NCBI GenBank assembly: GCA_016717145.1
Contig: JADKGD010000071.1
Span: forward strand, 1 to 64,000
DNA from: Saprospiraceae bacterium
GTDB lineage: Bacteria; Bacteroidota; Bacteroidia; Chitinophagales; Saprospiraceae
Direction of reading: 5' to 3'
Length of the DNA stretch: 64,000 bases
Below, in pieces: positions 31,001-38,954 of the stretch. The notes below the pieces were generated by a model. The model ran no database searches. It saw only the letters and a program-made list of their open reading frames with translations, and was not told where the DNA came from. The translations under genes were made by a program, and so were the position numbers. Positions within the stretch are counted from its first letter, which is position 1. Every line of letters starts with the position of its first letter.

Positions 31001-32987
31001 AATCGGAACTTTGGAAACCATATTGCTTAACAAAGATGCATATCTGAGTTTTGCCAGTGGTGACGGTGCATGTTTGGGTTGCTCAGAAAAATCTGTGGTG
31101 CACATATTCACAGCCACTGTTGAGTCCCTGATGCAGCCACGTATAGAAAAACACCTTGCTTATTTGGATGAGTTGATAACAAAATTAGAAAAACTTGTTC
31201 AACAAAAATTGATCAGCACACTGGATGTCTCGGATACTGATACGCTGACTCGTATAGTTCAGGAATCTTATACCAGTGACCTGAAAGTGTCAGATCTGGC
31301 ACATAAATTGGATCGTGAAAAAGAAACATCACCCGTAGATCAGGATTGGTTGATGGATATCACCCGGACATTGGCTAAACTTAAAAACCTGAAATGGAAA
31401 TATACTCAAGGCACCACGGGAAAAGGAAGGTCATCTATGGGTATGTGTAATTCTACCGGTTGTACATCTGTTTGGGGTAGCACTTATCCATTCAATCCAT
31501 ATCCTTTCCCTTGGACCAACCATCTTTTCCAGGATTCCACATCCATTGCGATGGGTATCTTTGAAGGTCATATGTCCAAAATGGCAGATGGATTCAAAGC
31601 CATCAGGAAAGCCGAACTTGTCGTAAGTGGTCAATATGATTCTGCGACACACGATCCTATATTTACTTATTTTACATGGGAACAATTCACCAATGAAGAA
31701 TGGTTGCTTTGTCCTCCGGTAGTAGCCTTAGGTGGTGACGGAGCCATGTACGATATAGGTTTCCAAAACCTTTCAAGAATGATGGCTTCCGGCAAACCTA
31801 TCAAAGTGGTGGTAGTCGATACACAGGTTTACTCCAATACAGGTGGTCAGGCGTGTACTTCAGGATTTATCGGTCAGGTATCCGATATGGCACAATATGG
31901 CAAGGTATGGAAAGGAAAATCTGAACCAAGAAAAGAAATCGGATTGATAGCCATGGCACATCGTAATACATTTGTACTGCAAAGTACATTGGCAAATACC
32001 AGTCAGATGATAGAAGGATTTATCGATGGTTTGATGGCCAAGAGACCGGCCATTTTCAATATCTACACTACTTGTCAGCCAGAACATGGTGTCGCAGACG
32101 ACCTTGGTGTACAACAGGCAAAATTAGCCATGGAATCCAGGGCTTATCCAATATTCCAATACAATCCTGCCAAAGGGCATAAAATAGAAGAGTGTCTTGA
32201 CCTCAGTGGAAATCCGGCAATGGATCTTTTGTGGCCAACTTACAAAATTAAATATACAGAATTTGGAATGGAAAAAACCATGGAAGTGGCAATGACATTT
32301 GCAGATTTTGCACTGACGGAAGCCCGATTCAGAAAACACTTCAGGAAAGTTCCTCGGGATGCCTGGAATGACAATATGATGGTACTTTCAGAATTTATCG
32401 AACTTCCGGATGCTGACAAAGAAGGAATCTTCCCATACATCTGGACTGTAGATAAAAAACAAAATCTGGTGAGAGTTTTAGTCGCTGCTCCTATAGTTGA
32501 ATCATGCGAAGATAGAAAAAACTTCTGGGTCATGCTCAAAGAATTGGCGGGATTAGATAAAGTAGAAACTTCAGTAGCAGATATCGAAGACAAAATACGC
32601 AAAGAAGTCGTAGGTAAAATTGCCAAAGGATTGATGCTATTAGCTGGTGACAATGGTGCCGGGATAGTTGAATTGGCTTCTGAAGAAGCTCCTGCAATAC
32701 AAGCGGCTGCTTCTAATTCCAATTCGGATGGAGGTAACTATATGGCTCCCTGGTTAGAGACAGAGAGCTGTACAGCATGCGATGAATGCACCAAGCTCAA
32801 CGGCAAAATATTTGCGTACAACAATAACAAAAAGGCTTATATCCTCAACCCTAATGGCGGACCATATCAGGATTTGGTAAAAGCTGCTGAGAAATGCACT
32901 GCCAGAGTGATTCATCCGGGATTGCCTGCTGACAGAGACGAAAAGGATATCGATAAGTGGATCAAAAGAGGAGAAAAGTTTAATTAA
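28086..32987 (+). CDS. nifJ: Pyruvate:ferredoxin (flavodoxin) oxidoreductase with extra C-terminal ferredoxin domain
   Basis: Oxidative decarboxylation of pyruvate to acetyl-CoA with reduction of ferredoxin; cytoplasmic. In order: pyrimidine-binding domain (AAGAYPITPSTQMGEYWAEE), domain II, gamma-type domain (FHSIGGWGAITTGKNLA, about residue 490), two [4Fe-4S] motifs (CTACGNCYTVCP near 790, CKGCMECVNVC near 920), then the TPP domain with GDGAMYDIGFQNL (about 1220) and YSNTGGQ. The protein is about 1630 residues, against about 1180 for usual single-chain PFOR. Part of the excess is a helical insert between CLGCSEKS and the TPP core, and part is a C-terminal ferredoxin-like domain (CTACDECTK near 1565, a fourth Cys near 1607). 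ATG 28086 is preferred: AAAGGA lies just upstream and the protein then starts MNESIKYPG; an in-frame ATG at 28068 is possible. The rnfC gene follows 8 bases after the stop. Confidence 0.93.
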   Translation: MNESIKYPGVKTVMDGNTAAIMCERESTDAAGAYPITPSTQMGEYWAEEAAKGHLNISDRPLIFIEPEGEHAAAAVTAGLSMTGLRAANFSSGQGIAYMHESLYAAVGKRLTYVLNIGARAMTKSTLNVHAGHDDYHAIDDTGFFQLFAKNVQHVADMNIIAHRIAELALTPGIIAQDGFLTTHLIESLYLPERNLIRDYLGRPDDIIETPTPAQKIIYGDQRRRIPEVWDVDNPMMAGIVQNQDSYMQSVASQRPFFFDHIKDLTDQAFDEYAKLTGRKYSRVMTYKADDADYLILGQGSLIPSAEVVSDYLRETRGIKVGVVDLVMFRPFPGDLVSKIIKGKKGVVILERLDQPLAADLPIAREVRATLSKCAENGFTRHGLPYPELTTYKPGDMPDIYSGSFGLGSRDLQPEGIIGAVENMLPDGKHKKQFYLSIDFLRDVPYTPKQKLYQESISDAYPNIKDLSVRGSENPNMMPKDAITVRFHSIGGWGAITTGKNLAMTLYDLLGYEIKANPKYGSEKKGQPTTYYLAAAPEPIKINCEYFFVDVVLSPDPNVFKHTNALAGLKRGGCFIIQSDQEKPEKVWANIPVPYQKVIIEQEIHIFYIDGFKIAREEATDVELQLRMQGIAFQGAFFAASPLMQKANLNDVELLKAIEDQLMHKFGSKGQRVVDDNMRVVKRGFDEVREIKIKEISASSPEKVNGKPALPLPTMLKSTPQSQSKLSDIHRFWEQTGNFYLQGMGNDNITDPFIGLSVMPATTSLFRDMTGIRFDHPSWIPNNCTACGNCYTVCPDTAIPGLVSTLSDVLETIVKRVKKNHGNVDVLPKAVRQMESHIRTLMNQPKNGATVNTYINHAISKMISESNGDENVVREFGWFKDEMGDFDFALTRPYFDLHEKNEPNSGGLFSITINPTTCKGCMECVNVCDDGALKIVPQTEESVASMRSQWDLWLDLPNTPKKYNRIDSLEEKIGTLETILLNKDAYLSFASGDGACLGCSEKSVVHIFTATVESLMQPRIEKHLAYLDELITKLEKLVQQKLISTLDVSDTDTLTRIVQESYTSDLKVSDLAHKLDREKETSPVDQDWLMDITRTLAKLKNLKWKYTQGTTGKGRSSMGMCNSTGCTSVWGSTYPFNPYPFPWTNHLFQDSTSIAMGIFEGHMSKMADGFKAIRKAELVVSGQYDSATHDPIFTYFTWEQFTNEEWLLCPPVVALGGDGAMYDIGFQNLSRMMASGKPIKVVVVDTQVYSNTGGQACTSGFIGQVSDMAQYGKVWKGKSEPRKEIGLIAMAHRNTFVLQSTLANTSQMIEGFIDGLMAKRPAIFNIYTTCQPEHGVADDLGVQQAKLAMESRAYPIFQYNPAKGHKIEECLDLSGNPAMDLLWPTYKIKYTEFGMEKTMEVAMTFADFALTEARFRKHFRKVPRDAWNDNMMVLSEFIELPDADKEGIFPYIWTVDKKQNLVRVLVAAPIVESCEDRKNFWVMLKELAGLDKVETSVADIEDKIRKEVVGKIAKGLMLLAGDNGAGIVELASEEAPAIQAAASNSNSDGGNYMAPWLETESCTACDECTKLNGKIFAYNNNKKAYILNPNGGPYQDLVKAAEKCTARVIHPGLPADRDEKDIDKWIKRGEKFN

Positions 32988-32995
32988 CAGCATCG

Positions 32996-34345
32996 ATGGA
33001 CTTCCTTTCATTACATACCAATACATTTAAAAATGGCATCCATCCTCCTGAAAACAAGGATGATACCAAGGGTTTGTCTATAAGACAGTTTCCTTTTGCT
33101 ACAGAATTGATCATACCAATGACGCAGCATATAGGAGCACCTGCGGAGATCACCGTGAGAGAAGGTCAGGAAGTTTTAAGAGGCCAGGTGATAGCGAAAG
33201 CTGTTGGGTATGTTTCTGTCCCTATACATTCACCGATATCAGGCATGGTAGAAAAAATCGGTTTGGTACCTACCATCTCCGGAAGCAAAGCACAGGGAGT
33301 AACCATCAAAGCATTTCCATCTTCAGGCCAGGAAGTTGCAGAAGGATATTGTATAGACTACAAAACGGCATCTGCAGATGAAATCTTACAAGCTATCCAG
33401 GATGCTGGTATCGTAGGTCTGGGTGGAGCAGCCTTCCCGACACACGTAAAACTAAAAGTTCCGGAAGGTAAGGTATGCGATTACCTCATCATCAATGGTA
33501 TAGAATGCGAACCTTTTCTCACAACAGACCATAGGGTCATGCTGGAACAGGGCGATGATATCTACATGGGTATCAGATACCTGATGAAGGTAACGGGTGC
33601 CAAAGAAGCCATCATCGGTATAGAAGGCAATAAACAAGATGCAGCAGACCATCTCAACAAAGTGAAGCCCAGAGATATCCCAGTTTCAGTTAAAGTTGTA
33701 CCGGTAAAATACCCTCAAGGCTCCGAGAAAATGCTCATTACAGCAGTTTTGGGGAAGGAAGTACCTTCAGGTGGCTTACCGATAGACGTCAATATCGTTA
33801 CTGTCAATATAGCAACGACTGCGGAAATTGGTCGCTTGCTGCCACATGGCCGAGGCATTCAGGAACGTGTCATCACTATTACAGGCCCTGCAGTTAAGAA
33901 AAAAGGAAATTATCTGATTCCAATAGGTACACCATTAAGATTTGTTTTGGATCATGTAGGTATTGTGGATGATGATATAGCCGAAATTTACATGGGTGGC
34001 CCGATGATGGGTCCTGCAGTCGCTGATTTGGATATTTCCATTACAAAAGGTACTTCAGGTATCTTGGTTTTTGGAAGTAAAGATGTCATACATACGGACA
34101 AAATCTACCCTTGCATCAAGTGTGGTGCCTGTGTTGACGCCTGTCCCATCTCACTCAATCCTTCCAAATTAGGGATTCTTGCCAAGTTTGAATCCTACGA
34201 CTTAATGGTTAGCGATTTTAACCTGATGGATTGTTTCGAATGTGGTTCATGTTCCTATGTATGCCCTTCTCACATTCCATTAGTGCAGTATTTCAGGTTA
34301 TCAAAGTCAAGATACAAAAGAAAACAGGCCCTAAACCAACATTGA
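32996..34345 (+). CDS. rnfC: Electron transport complex subunit RnfC
   Basis: 449-residue subunit that takes part in the NADH/NAD exchange of the Rnf complex, peripheral on the cytoplasmic face. The N-terminal barrel-sandwich region shows GAPAEITVREGQEVLRGQV. The nucleotide/FMN-binding part has GLGGAAFPTHVKL (about residue 140). After it come the SLBB-like region and two [4Fe-4S] motifs, CIKCGACVDACPISLNP and CFECGSCSYVCPSHIPL. The length is that of short RnfC forms without the Ala/Lys-rich tail. It is coupled to nifJ (8-base gap) and rnfD (4-base gap), the arrangement expected if PFOR and Rnf are made together. Confidence 0.95.
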   Translation: MDFLSLHTNTFKNGIHPPENKDDTKGLSIRQFPFATELIIPMTQHIGAPAEITVREGQEVLRGQVIAKAVGYVSVPIHSPISGMVEKIGLVPTISGSKAQGVTIKAFPSSGQEVAEGYCIDYKTASADEILQAIQDAGIVGLGGAAFPTHVKLKVPEGKVCDYLIINGIECEPFLTTDHRVMLEQGDDIYMGIRYLMKVTGAKEAIIGIEGNKQDAADHLNKVKPRDIPVSVKVVPVKYPQGSEKMLITAVLGKEVPSGGLPIDVNIVTVNIATTAEIGRLLPHGRGIQERVITITGPAVKKKGNYLIPIGTPLRFVLDHVGIVDDDIAEIYMGGPMMGPAVADLDISITKGTSGILVFGSKDVIHTDKIYPCIKCGACVDACPISLNPSKLGILAKFESYDLMVSDFNLMDCFECGSCSYVCPSHIPLVQYFRLSKSRYKRKQALNQH

Positions 34346-34349
34346 AGTT

Positions 34350-35368
34350 ATGAGCAGGATTACATTAAATATAAGTACATCACCACATTTGGTCAAGGGT
34401 TTAAGCACAGATACCATCATGAAACATGTATTGTACGCACTTTTACCGGCTGCGGCATTTGGAGTGTTTGCATTTGGGTGGAATGCTTTACTGGTTATGA
34501 TGACTACTACATTGGCCGCAGTACTTACGGAGCATTTTTTGTGTAAATGGTCAGGTAAATCAACCACCATTTATGATTATTCTGCAGCACTATCCGGATT
34601 ATTGCTTGGTATGACATTGCCGCCTGTTTTTCCATTATGGATGGCATTTTTAGGTTCTGTCATCACCATTGCTTTAGGAAAATTTATATTTGGTGGCTTG
34701 GGTTATAATGTATTTAATCCTGCATTGGTGGGTAGGGCATTTTTGCAGGCTGCTTTCCCGGTAGCCATTACGACGTGGTTCCAACCATTTTTACCGGAAA
34801 GATTTTTTCTGTGTCATCATCAGTATATACCTGGCCTTTTATGCAGCCTACGATAGATGCCGTAACAGGAGCCACACCGCTTTCTGCTTTTAAATTCGAT
34901 AAGGTAACAACGGAAGCTTACGATATGGCATTAGGTATATGCAGTGGCTCCATCGGTGAAACAAGCACCGTTTTTATTATTGTTGGGGGTATATATCTGG
35001 CATGGCGCAAGATGATGAACTGGAGAATACCTGTATCCATCATACTAACCGTTTTTGTATTCAGCGCTGTTTTTTACATGATTGATGGCAAAGCATATCC
35101 ATCCCCATTTTTTACCATATTTTCAGGAGGATTGATGTTAGGAGCAATTTTTATGGCCACCGATATGGTTTCTTCTCCCATAACATCTGCGGGCGTATGG
35201 GTGTATGGAGCCATCATCGGATTACTGATAGTCGTGATCAGGTTATGGGGTGGACTACCGGAAGGTGTCATGTATGCTATATTGCTTGGAAATGCTATTT
35301 CCCCGCATATAGATAATATGATCAGACCCAGAGTATATGGAACTTCCAAAAAACTAAAAACATCATGA
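34350..35368 (+). CDS. rnfD: Electron transport complex subunit RnfD (one frameshift)
   Basis: Integral membrane subunit that carries covalent FMN. About 340 residues over the whole span. The first frame has the N-terminus SRITLNISTSPHLVKGLSTD and helices through NVFNPALVGRAFLQAAFP. The second has DAVTGATPLSAFK, where the Thr of TGAT is the flavin attachment site. The frames join if the T6 run at 34803-34808 has a seventh T, giving RFFSVSSSVYTWPFMQP. The last codons overlap rnfG by ATGA. With downstream coupling and conserved residues on both sides, the gene is probably functional and the indel an error, though slippage at the T run is an alternative. Confidence 0.88.
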
Positions 35369-36060
35369 GTGATACAACTAAAATAATGTTACCGGAAAAA
35401 TCTGATGATAAAAAGATGATCATGGCGATGGCATCTATAGGGATTATTTGTGCATTACTCATTGTATTGACCTATGAAGGTACCAAGACCACCATAGAAG
35501 AAAATAAAGCAAAGGCTCTGGAAGCAGCTGTTTTTCAGGTAATTCCCGGTATCACTAAAACCAAAACATTTCAACTCAATCCCGATCGGACCTTTTCAGA
35601 AATGACTTCCAATGATCCAAATGTGCAAAAAGTGCACGCCGGCTACGATGATAAAGGTCAGTGCAAAGGGATCGCATTTCAGGGAAGCGGCAAAGCTTAT
35701 GGTGAGCTATTAAGCCTGCTTTTTAGTTATGATCCTGACCAGCAAAAAATTATTGGCTTTTATGTACTTGAAAGCAAGGAAACTCCGGGCATCGGTGATA
35801 AAATAGAAAAAGAACCGTTTTTGAACAATTTTAAAGCTATGGATGTAGCCTTGAGTGATAATCAAACCGCCCTGAAAAATGAAATCATAACCGTCAAAAA
35901 CGGCGAAAAGAAAAATGCCTGAGAAATAGACGCCATTACTGGTACAACGATCACATCCCGGGCAGTTGCAAATATCCTGAATACCAGTAGCAAAGAGTGG
36001 ATACCCAGGATTTACAAAAACAAAAAAACATTTTTATCAAACGACAAAACTGAAAAATGA
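35365..36060 (+). CDS. rnfG: Electron transport complex subunit RnfG (in-frame TGA)
   Basis: Periplasmic-facing subunit with covalent FMN, anchored by one N-terminal helix (MIMAMASIGIICALLIVLTYEG). The FMN_bind domain includes GYDDKGQCKGIAFQGSG and GFYVLESKETPGIGDKIE. The frame meets TGA at 35920-35922 and then stays open for 45 codons, beginning EIDAITGTTITSRAVANIL, which is the flavin-attachment region (D-A-I-T-G-x-T). It ends at 36058-36060 in an ATGA overlap with rnfE. The full reading is 231 residues, the usual length. A TGG-to-TGA change or error fits, since Trp is plausible before EIDA. TGA is a normal stop in the neighbours, so code reassignment is unlikely. Confidence 0.88.
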
Positions 36061-36713
36061 GTCTGAACGATCAAAATAAGACTAATAAAGGTTTTTTCAG
36101 CAGCATTGCAGAATATCCCGGAACAGATGACTTTATCAAAGGACTCTGGAAGGATAATCCGGTTTTTGTTCAGGTATTAGGTATGTGTCCTTCCTTGGCA
36201 GTATCCAACTCTGCTATCAATGCATTGGCTATGGGCTTGGCTACGACATTTGTATTGGCCATGTCCAATGTACTGATTTCCATGTTAAGAAATTTTATAC
36301 CCAAACAAGTCCGAATTGCGTCTTACATCCTGATTATAGCTACTTTTGTTTCTATGGTGGATTATACCATTCAGGCGGTAAGCATAGATTTGCATAAGAG
36401 TTTGGGAGCATTTATAGCATTGATTGTGGTCAACTGTATCATCCTGAGCCGGGCTGAAGCCTTTGCTTCAAAAAATACAGTGGGCAGATCCTTTCTGGAT
36501 GGACTGGGCATGGGATTGGGATTTACGTTTGCATTGTTCTGTATCGGAAGTATCAGAGAGATCATCGGATCTGGCTCATTACTGGGATTTCAGGTCATGC
36601 CGGATGCATTTGAGAAATGGGTTATCATGGTCTTACCTGCTGGAGGATTTTTTACCCTTGCGTGCTGGTTATTGATTTTTAATCATTACAAACTCAAAAA
36701 AAGTAAAGTATGA
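36057..36713 (+). CDS. rnfE: Electron transport complex subunit RnfE
   Basis: 218 residues, six membrane helices, homologous to NqrD. It begins with a short cytosolic segment and the typical WKDNPVFVQVLGMCPSLAVS; the Cys in LGMCPSLA belongs to the membrane Fe-S site shared with RnfA. Later ILSRAEAFASKNTVGRSFLDGLGMGLGFT is characteristic. Its start overlaps rnfG's stop and its stop overlaps rnfA's start, each by ATGA, so translation is coupled across the three genes. Confidence 0.95.
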   Translation: MSLNDQNKTNKGFFSSIAEYPGTDDFIKGLWKDNPVFVQVLGMCPSLAVSNSAINALAMGLATTFVLAMSNVLISMLRNFIPKQVRIASYILIIATFVSMVDYTIQAVSIDLHKSLGAFIALIVVNCIILSRAEAFASKNTVGRSFLDGLGMGLGFTFALFCIGSIREIIGSGSLLGFQVMPDAFEKWVIMVLPAGGFFTLACWLLIFNHYKLKKSKV

Positions 36714-37291
36714 ACCAGGAATCACTTATGAGCATCTTTATCAATGCCAGTCTGATCAATAACTTTGTTCTGGCGTTTTTCCTTGGGATTTGTCCTTTCC
36801 TTGGTGTGTCAGGAAAGGTAGAAACTGCTTCCAAAATGGGGGCGGCTGTAACTTTTGTAATGGTCATCAGTTCTGTTTGTGCGTTTGGTATCAATATGTT
36901 ACTGGCAGCTATCAATGCACCATTTTTGCAATTGATCAGCTATATTGTGGTGATTGCTTCAACGGTTCAGCTGGTGGAGATGTTTGTCAAAAAAGCAAGC
37001 CCTGCATTATTCAAGGCATTAGGGATATTCCTCCCATTGATCACAACCAACTGTGCAGTGTTAGCCATAGCTTTGCTTCAAACAAGTAAAGGATATGACA
37101 TTCTGCAGAGTATCACTTTTGCACTGGGTGGAGGAGCAGGATTTACCTTGGCACTTGTATTGATGGCTGGACTGAGAGAGCAACTGGAATTTTCTGAAGT
37201 CTCGGGCATGGCCAAAGGTACAGCGATTGTATTGCTGGTAGCTGGAATTTTATCGCTTTCCTTTATGGGTTTTGCAGGATTAGGAGGATAG
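36710..37291 (+). CDS. rnfA: Electron transport complex subunit RnfA
   Basis: 193 residues, six membrane helices, paired in opposite topology with RnfE. Signature stretches are NNFVLAFFLGICPFLGVSG (membrane-site Cys in GICPFLG), ITTNCAVLAIALLQ and LRERLEF-like LREQLEFSEVSG. It ends the tightly coupled block; the next 450 bases hold a minisatellite rather than rnfB, which usually follows directly or starts the cluster. Confidence 0.96.
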   Translation: MNQESLMSIFINASLINNFVLAFFLGICPFLGVSGKVETASKMGAAVTFVMVISSVCAFGINMLLAAINAPFLQLISYIVVIASTVQLVEMFVKKASPALFKALGIFLPLITTNCAVLAIALLQTSKGYDILQSITFALGGGAGFTLALVLMAGLREQLEFSEVSGMAKGTAIVLLVAGILSLSFMGFAGLGG

Positions 37292-37301
37292 AAGTAATGA
37301 C

Positions 37302-37670
37302 GAATGATGAACAATTGAATGACGAATTATGATGAGTGATGAATGATAATTGAGGGTCGTCCCTTTAGGGAATGAGGGTAGCGGGAAGATAGAAGGAATG
37401 ATGAACAACTGAATGACGAATTATGATGAGTGGATGATAATTGAGGGTCGTCCCTTTTGGGAATGAGGGTAGCGGGAAGATAGAAGGAATGATGAACAAT
37501 TGAATGACGAATTAAGATGAGTGATGAATGATAATTGAGGGTCGTCCCTTTAGGGAATGAGGGTAGCGGGAAGATAGAAGGAATGATGAACAATTGAATG
37601 ACGAATTATGATGAGTGATGAATGATAATTGAGGGTCGTCCCTTTAGGGAATGAGGGTAGCGGGAGGAGA
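37302..37670. repeat. Minisatellite: four tandem units of about 91-94 bp
   Basis: Units begin near 37302, 37396, 37487 and 37581 with GAATGATGAACAAYTGAATG. Each ends with a block containing GGGTCGTCCCTTTAGGGAATGAGGG and GCGGGAAGATAGAAG. Units differ by a few substitutions and a 3-base deletion. Each contains the perfect palindrome TCCCTTTAGGGA (altered to CCCTTTTGGGA in unit 2). The unit length is not a multiple of three and no frame is conserved, so it is noncoding. It separates rnfA from the remaining genes of the cluster. Confidence 0.9.
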
Positions 37671-37748
37671 AGTAATGAGGAACAATCCAATGATAATGAA
37701 AAATGAGTGAATGAGTAAATGATGAAATTAAAGTAAAAATATAGAAAA

Positions 37749-37943
37749 ATGATAAAGTCTTTAATCATTGCAATAACAGGTATTACGGCATTAATGATAG
37801 GTTGGCTGATAATACAATCTTTTTGGAAGAAGACTTTTCGGGATTATATCAGTGATGAAGATGTATTGGCAGAACGTAGATCATGCAAAAATTGCGGATG
37901 TACCGAAGCTTGCGAGAATAAAAGGGATTTTATTAAAAATTGA
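37749..37943 (+). CDS. Small Cys-rich single-helix membrane protein in the rnf cluster
   Basis: 64 residues: an N-terminal membrane helix (LIIAITGITALMIGWLIIQSF), a charged linker, then four cysteines in SCKNCGCTEACENK. I cannot assign a family with certainty. The layout (one helix, then a Cys cluster on the cytoplasmic side) recalls NqrM, the small protein needed to insert iron into the NqrD/NqrE membrane site. RnfA and RnfE are the homologues of NqrE and NqrD, so a maturation role for Rnf is a reasonable hypothesis from context. The gene is 35 bases upstream of the ferredoxin-NADP reductase gene. Confidence 0.7.
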   Translation: MIKSLIIAITGITALMIGWLIIQSFWKKTFRDYISDEDVLAERRSCKNCGCTEACENKRDFIKN

Positions 37944-37977
37944 ATAACGTATATTTTAAACCATAAAAGGAAATAAA

Positions 37978-38835
37978 ATGGCACAATTATCAGATTATTT
38001 ATCAGGAACACATTATAAAGCAATTGTAAAGGGCAGCAAACGCATCACGCCTGCAGATACGGAAGATATCAGGGAAATTCAAATTGAAGTGCAGGATAAA
38101 AACTTTCATTGCAATGTGGATCAAAGTTTTGGCGTCATAGTCAAATACGTAGGACCATTTGGCAACAATGTACATCATAGACTTTACACTATTGCCAATT
38201 CCGATGTTACTACTTCCGGGTTTCCTGAAATTACGATGTTGGTAAAAAGATGTTATTATGTCGATGATTTCAGCGGCGAAAAGTACGAAGGTGTCGCATC
38301 TAATTACCTGTGCAACAGAAATCCCGGAGATGAACTTTTACTTACTGGGCCTCACTCATTACCTTATGCAGTACCTGATGACAAAACATCCAACATCATC
38401 CTTATTGGTATGGGAACTGGAATAGCGCCGTTCAAATCCTTTGTCAGACATATCTATAAAAATGTCAAAGACTGGCAAGGAAAAATCAGACTTTTTTATG
38501 GTGCTACCAGCGGACTTGATTTGCTATATCTTAACGACAAAGAAGGCGATCTGACCAATTATTACGATCAGAAAACATTTGAAGCCTTTTATGCGCTTAG
38601 TCCAAGACCAAAGTGGGCAGACCCCATTGCTATGGACAAGATGATTGAGGGGCAAGCTGAAGAAATCCGCGAGATGCTTTCCAAAAACAATACGTATATC
38701 TATGTAGCCGGATATGATAAAATACTGACACAACTGGACAATGCGTTTTCAAACATTATTGGCTCAAAAGAGAAATGGGAAACCAGAAAAGCTGAACTGA
38801 AAGCTGGTAAAAAGTGGGCGGAAATTATTTATTAG
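37978..38835 (+). CDS. Ferredoxin--NADP(+) reductase, plant type
   Basis: 285-residue FAD enzyme that exchanges electrons between ferredoxin and NADP. The FAD-binding motif is RLYTIANS, the equivalent of RLYSIASS. SNYLCNRNPGDELLLTGP corresponds to the CS.L/GP region, and MGTGIAPFKSFVRHI begins the NADP domain. Near the C-terminus IYVAGYDKILTQLDNAF is followed by a helix and a terminal Tyr (AEIIY), which in plastid-type enzymes stacks on the flavin. Its place between rnfA and rnfB suggests that ferredoxin reduced by PFOR can be used either for NAD (through Rnf) or for NADPH. The frame is intact. Confidence 0.92.
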   Translation: MAQLSDYLSGTHYKAIVKGSKRITPADTEDIREIQIEVQDKNFHCNVDQSFGVIVKYVGPFGNNVHHRLYTIANSDVTTSGFPEITMLVKRCYYVDDFSGEKYEGVASNYLCNRNPGDELLLTGPHSLPYAVPDDKTSNIILIGMGTGIAPFKSFVRHIYKNVKDWQGKIRLFYGATSGLDLLYLNDKEGDLTNYYDQKTFEAFYALSPRPKWADPIAMDKMIEGQAEEIREMLSKNNTYIYVAGYDKILTQLDNAFSNIIGSKEKWETRKAELKAGKKWAEIIY

Positions 38836-38954
38836 ATGTGGTAGGTTTAAGGTATTAGATATTAGGGTTTAGATATTTGGTAGTAGCTATTAAAGCAATC
38901 GATAAGTATTTCCAAATTACTAAATTTATAAATTTTCCAAATTAAAAATTTAAA

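Noticed and set aside
34803..34808. Programmed -1 frameshift in rnfD
   Set aside because: No stimulatory hairpin or heptamer context seen, and similar one-base offsets at A/T runs occur in many unrelated genes of the window, so a common technical cause is more likely.
35920..35922. Selenocysteine or a reassigned TGA codon in rnfG
   Set aside because: Neighbouring genes (rnfD, rnfE, cluster members) end in TGA as a normal stop, no SECIS-like hairpin is evident just downstream, and RnfG has no known selenocysteine. Error or mutation is simpler.
37302..37670. CRISPR array
   Set aside because: The units are contiguous, 91-94 bp, nearly identical over their whole length and without unique spacers; no cas gene is near. 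It is a minisatellite.
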